This document shows positions 6,454 through 9,649 of a DNA stretch of 9,649 nucleotides, piece by piece (within the stretch, counting starts at the first letter, position 1; each line of letters begins with the position of its first letter). The notes under the pieces were generated by a model. It was not told the DNA's origin, did not search any database, and saw only the letters and a list, made by a program, of their open reading frames with translations. Source of the stretch: Chloroflexota bacterium. GTDB taxonomy: Bacteria > Chloroflexota > Limnocylindria > Limnocylindrales > CSP1-4. The stretch spans positions 1 to 9,649 of the forward strand of contig JACCYW010000137.1 in NCBI GenBank assembly GCA_013696275.1, in the 5' to 3' direction. The position numbers were made by a program, and so were the translations under genes.

Positions 6454-6482
6454 GCCGGTCATCCCCCAACTCGCTGACCGGC
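6454..6482 (-). terminator. Terminator-like hairpin after the deacylase / PQQ-like pair
   Basis: GCCGGTCA (6454-6461) and TGACCGGC (6475-6482) form a perfect 8-bp stem with a 13-nt loop, beginning 42 nt past the PQQ-like gene's stop on the minus strand. No T-run follows, so an intrinsic terminator is likely but unproven. Confidence 0.4.
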
Positions 6483-6523
6483 CGTCGATCTGTCCACAGT
6501 CCATCCACAGCCCGGATCGGTCG

Positions 6524-7147
6524 TCAGAGCAGCGACCCGGTCCGTGGGTCGAGGCCCAGGACGGAGCCGCCATAGAGCGCGAGGATGAGCCGTCCGCCGA
6601 CCAGCCGGGCATCGATGACCACGTCCGAGTGAGCGATGCGCCAGGCCACCTCGCCATCCTGGCCGAGGGCGAACGTCTCGAGTTCGCTCTGCGCGATGAC
6701 GTGAGGCAGGCGGGTCGAGCCCAGGAGGGTCAGCATCGGGGTCCGGGTAGTGTGGTGCCACAGCAACTCGCCGGTGCGCGCGACCAGCGCGTAGATAGCG
6801 AAGCCGTACTTGACCAGGAGCAACCGGGCTGTATCCCAGAACACTCCCTGAGGATCGTCATGGATGGAGGAGGCCAGCCGGACGGTCCAGGCGCCGTTGG
6901 GGCCTTCCAGCCTCAGTTCGGCCGCACACATCCGCTCGCCACCTTCCGCTACCAGCGTAGCCAGGTCGGTGGCTGGCTCGGCGCCACGGGCGGCAGCCTC
7001 GCGTCCGTCAAGTGCATCAAGCGTGGCTCGACCGCCGCTACCGACCCAGCGATAGTGGGCCGTGAGACCGCCTGGATAGGCGACCGTACGCCTGCTCGGG
7101 CCATCTTCCGGCTGACCCGACCCGTCGTCCGGGTCGGGTAGGGTCAT
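6524..7147 (-). CDS. PQQ-repeat-like beta-propeller fragment protein, function unknown
   Basis: This 207-residue protein is predicted to be cytoplasmic: it has no signal peptide or membrane segment. The N-terminal ~35 residues are acidic and Gly/Pro-rich. The C-terminal half has repeated strand patterns of the PQQ/quinoprotein propeller type: LLLVKYGFAIYALVARTGELLWHH (about 109-132), then a LETFALGQDGEVAWRI segment, then LILALYGGSVLGLDPRTG near the end. These are about three blades, fewer than a closed propeller, so it may be a small beta domain or need partners; no enzyme residues are seen. Its ATG overlaps the TGA stop of the YbaK-family gene (ATGA), so the two are likely cotranslated. Why a tRNA deacylase and this protein are paired is not known. 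Confidence 0.75.
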   Translation of the reverse strand: MTLPDPDDGSGQPEDGPSRRTVAYPGGLTAHYRWVGSGGRATLDALDGREAAARGAEPATDLATLVAEGGERMCAAELRLEGPNGAWTVRLASSIHDDPQGVFWDTARLLLVKYGFAIYALVARTGELLWHHTTRTPMLTLLGSTRLPHVIAQSELETFALGQDGEVAWRIAHSDVVIDARLVGGRLILALYGGSVLGLDPRTGSLL

Positions 7148-7725
7148 GCCTCGGAGGCCGCGCCAGGCCGAAGGACGCCGGTCGCGGCCAAGCCAGCCTG
7201 GCCGGGCAAGAGGGTCGCCCGTTCAGCTGCCTGGTGCTCTGTCACCGGAGCGACCGTCGCGTTGGCCAGTGAGCGCAGAGCGGCCGGCGGGACCTCGAAG
7301 ACCGAGGCCGATGTCCCGGCCGCCGCCCAGACCGTCGGGAAGCTGGTCAGATCGGGATCCATGATGACTCGGGTCGGGCGCGAGTGGCCGAACGGCGGGA
7401 TGCCACCGATGGGGAAGCCGGTCAGATCGTGCGCCTCGCGGGCCGTCGCCCGGCGCAGCCCGGGCAGACCGACGACGGCAGCCAAGCGGCCGACATCGAC
7501 GCGATTGGCACCACTGATCAGGCAGATGATGGGCTCCGGACCTTGCTCCGTCACGGTCACGAAGACCAGGCTCTTGACGATCCGGGCGACCTCTACGCCC
7601 ACCGCCCGTGCGGCGTCGTCGGCGGTGTGGGTGGACGCATCGAACGTCACGATGTGCAGATCCACGGCCTTGCGAGCGGCCGCATCCAGGACCCGCTGGT
7701 GCGCTGGGAGCACTGCGCTGGGCAC
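7144..7725 (-). CDS. YbaK/EbsC-family aminoacyl-tRNA deacylase
   Basis: Family members hydrolyse wrongly charged tRNA in trans, most often Cys- or Ala-tRNA(Pro), in the cytoplasm. The 193-residue protein from GTG 7725 has the usual family length. It shows the catalytic-site lysine stretch IVKSLVF (Lys51), the LISGANRVDVGRLA segment (69-82) and the glycine-rich TGFPIGGIPPFGH loop (102-114), followed by the VIMDPDL strand. The frame is open up to 7926, but those 67 extra residues lie opposite the TPP riboswitch and do not look like protein. GTG 7725 sits 7 nt after a good TAGACT -10 element with a TTGTAC -35, which supports a leaderless start there. The exact tRNA substrate cannot be told from sequence. 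Translation is coupled to the PQQ-like gene by an ATGA overlap. Confidence 0.9.
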   Translation of the reverse strand: MPSAVLPAHQRVLDAAARKAVDLHIVTFDASTHTADDAARAVGVEVARIVKSLVFVTVTEQGPEPIICLISGANRVDVGRLAAVVGLPGLRRATAREAHDLTGFPIGGIPPFGHSRPTRVIMDPDLTSFPTVWAAAGTSASVFEVPPAALRSLANATVAPVTEHQAAERATLLPGQAGLAATGVLRPGAASEA

Positions 7726-7732
7726 GCCAGCG

Positions 7733-7760
7733 AGTCTAGCACCCACCCTTCGGGGTACAA
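7733..7760 (-). promoter_or_regulatory. Promoter of the YbaK-family gene (leaderless)
   Basis: On the minus strand TTGTAC (7760-7755) and TAGACT (7738-7733) are separated by 16 nt, and the GTG start follows TAGACT by 7 nt. This is the best -35/-10 pair in the window. Its -35 box covers the -10 box of the divergent thiN promoter. Confidence 0.6.
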
Positions 7761-7761
7761 T
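7756..7761 (+). promoter_or_regulatory. -10 element TACAAT for the thiN-thiB riboswitch transcript
   Basis: TACAAT is one base from the TATAAT consensus and lies 27 nt before the aptamer's first stem, so transcription would begin near 7767-7769. The -35 region (AGTCTA at a 17-nt spacer) does not match consensus. A small hairpin ACCC-TTCG-GGGT (7745-7756), the UUCG tetraloop type, abuts the hexamer. Confidence 0.5.
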
Positions 7762-7787
7762 GAGGGCCGCACAGCATTCATCGACAA

Positions 7788-7877
7788 GGGACAGGGGAGC
7801 GCCACGGGGCGCTGAGAGTGCGGCGCGGCCGCAGACCCTCGGAACCTGATCTGGTTCGTACCAGCGAAGGGAGTCCA
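7788..7877 (+). ncRNA. TPP (thiamine pyrophosphate) riboswitch aptamer
   Basis: The conserved THI-box blocks appear in order: GGGGAGC (7794-7800), GCTGAGA (7811-7817), ACCCT (7835-7839), AACCTGAT (7843-7850), CTGG...CCAGCG (7851-7865) and AGGGAG (7868-7873). The closing stem pairs GGAC (7789-7792) with GTCC (7873-7876). One arm is AGCGCC-acgg-GGCGCT (7798-7813); the optional arm is TGCGGC-gcg-GCCGCA (7819-7833). The P5 loop reads TTCGTA where the classical form has xUAAUx, a departure seen in the sequence. The riboswitch binds TPP and lowers expression of the downstream thiN and thiB genes when the vitamin is plentiful. Confidence 0.96.
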
Positions 7878-7882
7878 TTCCG

Positions 7883-7915
7883 CGACCTCCGTCCCGAGGC
7901 AGGGTATGGAGGTCG
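7883..7915 (+). promoter_or_regulatory. Expression platform: hairpin that hides the thiN ribosome binding site
   Basis: CGACCTCC (7883-7890) is perfectly complementary to GGAGGTCG (7908-7915), with a 17-nt loop. The 3' arm contains GGAGG (7908-7912), the Shine-Dalgarno sequence 7 nt before ATG 7920. This points to translational rather than terminator-based control, because no T-run follows. I found no clear alternative partner for the 5' arm within the aptamer. Confidence 0.7.
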
Positions 7916-7919
7916 TCGC

Positions 7920-8615
7920 ATGTCAAGAGCGATGCCCGGGGTGAAGGTCATCATCGTGGCCGACGGGGAGGTCGACCTGGTTGCGCTGCGCACGGTTGCC
8001 TGCCCAGAGGATGGGCCGGCACCGCTGGTCATCGGCGCCGATGGCGGGGCGTTGCGCGCTGAGGCGGCCGACGTGGTGCCCGATCTGGTCATCGGCGATG
8101 GCGACTCTGTCTCGGCCGAGGACCTTGACCGGCTGCGCGACCTGGGCGCCGCCATCCGCTTGGTAGCGGCGGCCAAGGATGAGAGCGACACGGAGCTGTG
8201 TGTGCGCGAGGCGCTGGTCCGTGAAGCCGAGCAGATCGTCATCTTCGGCGCCCTGGGCGGGCCCCGGCCCGAGCACGCGCTCGCGAACATCGCGCTCCTG
8301 GCACTGCCCGGCCTGGAGGGGCGTGACGTCTCGATCGAGCACGCCCGAAGCACGATCCGCCTGCTCGGCCGTCGCGATGGAGCGGCACGGGTCGAGTTCC
8401 GGGCGAGCCCATCGGACTATCTATCGCTCCAACCACTCGCCCCGGGCGCTGATGGCGTGACCACCCAGGGCCTGCGATATCCCCTCGCTGGGGCGTCGCT
8501 TCCGCACGGCCCGTCCCGCGGACTCTCCAATGAGTTCATCGCCACTAGCGCTGCTGTCAGCGTCGCGCGCGGCCGGTTGTTGGTGACGCTGACTCGGCGC
8601 GCACCCGACCGGTAG
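7920..8615 (+). CDS. thiN: Thiamine pyrophosphokinase (thiamine diphosphokinase)
   Basis: The enzyme transfers pyrophosphate from ATP to thiamine to give TPP in the cytoplasm, the salvage step after uptake. The 231-residue protein carries the family motifs in order: GADGGAL (40-46), PDLVIGDGDS (55-64, the GDxDS metal and nucleotide site), KDESDTEL (86-93) and GALGGPRPEHALANIALL (110-127), which replaces the common GGRxDH by GGPRPEH. A C-terminal beta domain follows, with the late LSNEF motif. ATG 7920 is chosen because a GGAGG lies 7 nt upstream; the frame extends to 7818, but that would translate the riboswitch. It is controlled by the TPP riboswitch and the anti-Shine-Dalgarno hairpin. thiB follows 7 nt after the stop, so the pair is an operon for thiamine uptake and activation. 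Confidence 0.93.
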   Translation: MSRAMPGVKVIIVADGEVDLVALRTVACPEDGPAPLVIGADGGALRAEAADVVPDLVIGDGDSVSAEDLDRLRDLGAAIRLVAAAKDESDTELCVREALVREAEQIVIFGALGGPRPEHALANIALLALPGLEGRDVSIEHARSTIRLLGRRDGAARVEFRASPSDYLSLQPLAPGADGVTTQGLRYPLAGASLPHGPSRGLSNEFIATSAAVSVARGRLLVTLTRRAPDR

Positions 8616-8622
8616 AGCGCCC

Positions 8623-9649
8623 ATGAGATCACTGGCCATCGCCCTGACCGCCGCCGTGCTGCTTGGAGCGTGCATGGAAAGGCCGGTCCCAGCCTCGGGC
8701 GCGGCCTCGTCGGGCGCGGCCGCCTCGGACGCCGCGCCGGCTGAGTTGACGCTGATGACCCATGACTCGTTCGCCCTATCGCCCGAGACGCTGGCCCGCT
8801 TCGAGTCGAGCCATGACGCCACGCTGCGCATCCTCCGCGCCGGCGATGCCGGCTCGATGGTCAACCAGGCCATCCTGTCGCGTGAGCATCCATTGGCTGA
8901 CGTGCTGTACGGCGTCGACGACACGTTCCTGTCGCGCGCCCTGGACAGGCACATCTTCCAGAGCCACCAAGCGGCCGGCCTGGCGGCCGTGCCGCCGCAG
9001 TACCGGATCGACCCTCAGGACCGGGTCACGCCCATCGACTACGGCGATGTATGCCTGAACGTGGACCTGGATGCGTTCGGCGGCGAAGGGCAAGCTGACG
9101 CGCCGGCCAGCCTTGATGACCTGGTCGATCCGACCTACCGCGGGCAGTCGGTGGTGGAGGACCCGGCTACCTCGTCGCCCGGCTTGGCCTTCTTGCTGGC
9201 GACGGTCGCGCGCTACGGCGAGACCGGTGAGTACACCTGGCGCGACTATTGGCGCGGTCTGCGCGACAACGATGTGTTGGTGGTCGATGGCTGGGAGACC
9301 GCTTACTACGACCGCTTCTCGGGCGGGGCAGGCGAGGGCGACAGGCCCATCGTAGTCTCGTACGCCTCCAGCCCTGCCGCCGAGGTCGTGTTCTCCGAGC
9401 CGCCCGTCGACCGACCCTCGACGGCCGCTGTCCTGGACGGTTGCTATCGACAGACGGAGTTCGCCGGCGTACTGGCTGGTACGGAGTCGCCGGAGCTGGC
9501 CGCCGCCTTCATCGACTTCCTCCTGTCGCTTGAGGTCCAGGAAGGGATCCCGCTCCAGATGTTCGTCTATCCGGTGCGCGCCGATGCCGCTTTGCCAGCC
9601 GTATTCAGCCAGCACGCTCAGGTGGCACCGGATCCGTTGGGCATCGCCT
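8623..9649 (+). CDS. thiB: Thiamine ABC transporter substrate-binding lipoprotein, partial (runs off the right edge)
   Basis: ThiB captures thiamine outside the cytoplasmic membrane and delivers it to an ABC importer whose permease and ATPase genes (thiP, thiQ) would be expected just past the window. A frame from ATG 8623 stays open to the last base (342 codons seen). It starts with a lipoprotein signal peptide and lipobox LGAC (Cys17), then an Ala/Ser-rich linker to about residue 40. The binding domain shows the ThiB family segments LTLMTHDSF, HPLADVLYGVDDTFLSRAL, GWETAYYDRFSGG, RPIVVSYASSPAAEVVF and the late IPLQMFVYPVRADAALP. The length seen already matches a nearly complete protein. The lipid anchor instead of a free periplasmic protein fits a cell with a thick wall or no outer membrane. 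It is translated right after thiN and shares the TPP riboswitch. Confidence 0.92.
   Translation, partial: MRSLAIALTAAVLLGACMERPVPASGAASSGAAASDAAPAELTLMTHDSFALSPETLARFESSHDATLRILRAGDAGSMVNQAILSREHPLADVLYGVDDTFLSRALDRHIFQSHQAAGLAAVPPQYRIDPQDRVTPIDYGDVCLNVDLDAFGGEGQADAPASLDDLVDPTYRGQSVVEDPATSSPGLAFLLATVARYGETGEYTWRDYWRGLRDNDVLVVDGWETAYYDRFSGGAGEGDRPIVVSYASSPAAEVVFSEPPVDRPSTAAVLDGCYRQTEFAGVLAGTESPELAAAFIDFLLSLEVQEGIPLQMFVYPVRADAALPAVFSQHAQVAPDPLGIA

Larger units (their letters stand above)
6295..6523. other. 229-bp structured gap between two minus-strand genes
   Basis: No convincing gene lies here. The gap separates the PQQ-like gene's stop from the GIDE start. Read from 6523 down it holds two DnaA-box-like 9-mers (6501-6509, 6490-6498), a hairpin GCCGGTCA/TGACCGGC (6454-6482), a tight inverted repeat CGGTCG-TT-CGACCG (6429-6442), nested inverted repeats (6338-6418) and a 12-bp tandem repeat (6296-6319) ending at the GIDE start. 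Confidence 0.6.

Noticed and set aside
7818..7919. 34-residue N-terminal extension of ThiN
   Set aside because: It would translate the aptamer itself; GGAGG and ATG 7920 give a better start.
7726..7926. 67-residue N-terminal extension of the YbaK-family protein
   Set aside because: It would be read from the reverse strand of the TPP riboswitch, is not seen in the family, and the promoter TAGACT lies inside it.
8776..9615. 279-codon minus-strand frame at the right end
   Set aside because: It is antisense to thiB, which has clear family segments and a lipobox.

Overview
This is a GC-rich bacterial window with densely packed genes, ATGA/GTGA overlaps, GTG starts and start codons with almost no Shine-Dalgarno sequences. 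Several starts instead lie 7 to 9 nt after a TANNNT -10-like hexamer, which suggests leaderless transcripts. The gene content (an HTH/GAF/GGDEF protein, a bacterial GIDE-domain protein, a TPP riboswitch ahead of thiN and thiB) fits an environmental Chloroflexota (Limnocylindria-like) or Actinomycetota. This assignment is an inference; no marker gene in the window settles it.

Layout: a divergent pair opens the window. A polytopic membrane protein on the minus strand (831 to 1, cut by the window edge) faces a SAM hydrolase / DUF62 protein on the plus strand (884-1960). The DUF62 gene ends in a 15-bp repeat array that encodes a pentapeptide tail. It converges on a long minus-strand HTH-4xGAF-GGDEF diguanylate cyclase gene (5254-2330). 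The 369-bp gap between them holds two tandem 47-bp repeats with internal hairpins. Upstream of the cyclase on the same strand lie an 84-residue two-helix membrane protein (5557-5303) and a GIDE-domain membrane protein (6294-5554), joined by a GTGA overlap; the three genes may form one operon. A 229-bp gap (6295-6523) carries nested inverted repeats, a terminator-like hairpin, two DnaA-box-like 9-mers one helical turn apart, and a 12-bp tandem repeat touching the GIDE start. Next come a PQQ-propeller-like protein (7147-6524) and a YbaK/EbsC-family aminoacyl-tRNA deacylase (7725-7144), joined by an ATGA overlap.

The right end is a thiamine locus on the plus strand: a clear TPP riboswitch (about 7788-7877), a hairpin that hides the ribosome binding site, thiamine pyrophosphokinase thiN (7920-8615) and the lipoprotein thiB of a thiamine ABC importer (8623 to the window end, cut). 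ThiB would capture thiamine for import and ThiN would convert it to TPP, which feeds back on the riboswitch. The thiN promoter overlaps the divergent promoter of the deacylase gene.

I saw no CRISPR array, tRNA, rRNA, insertion sequence or obvious foreign island. The parts most worth checking are the GIDE/microprotein/HTH-GAF-GGDEF cluster, the structured gap at 6295-6523, and the two overlapping divergent promoters.
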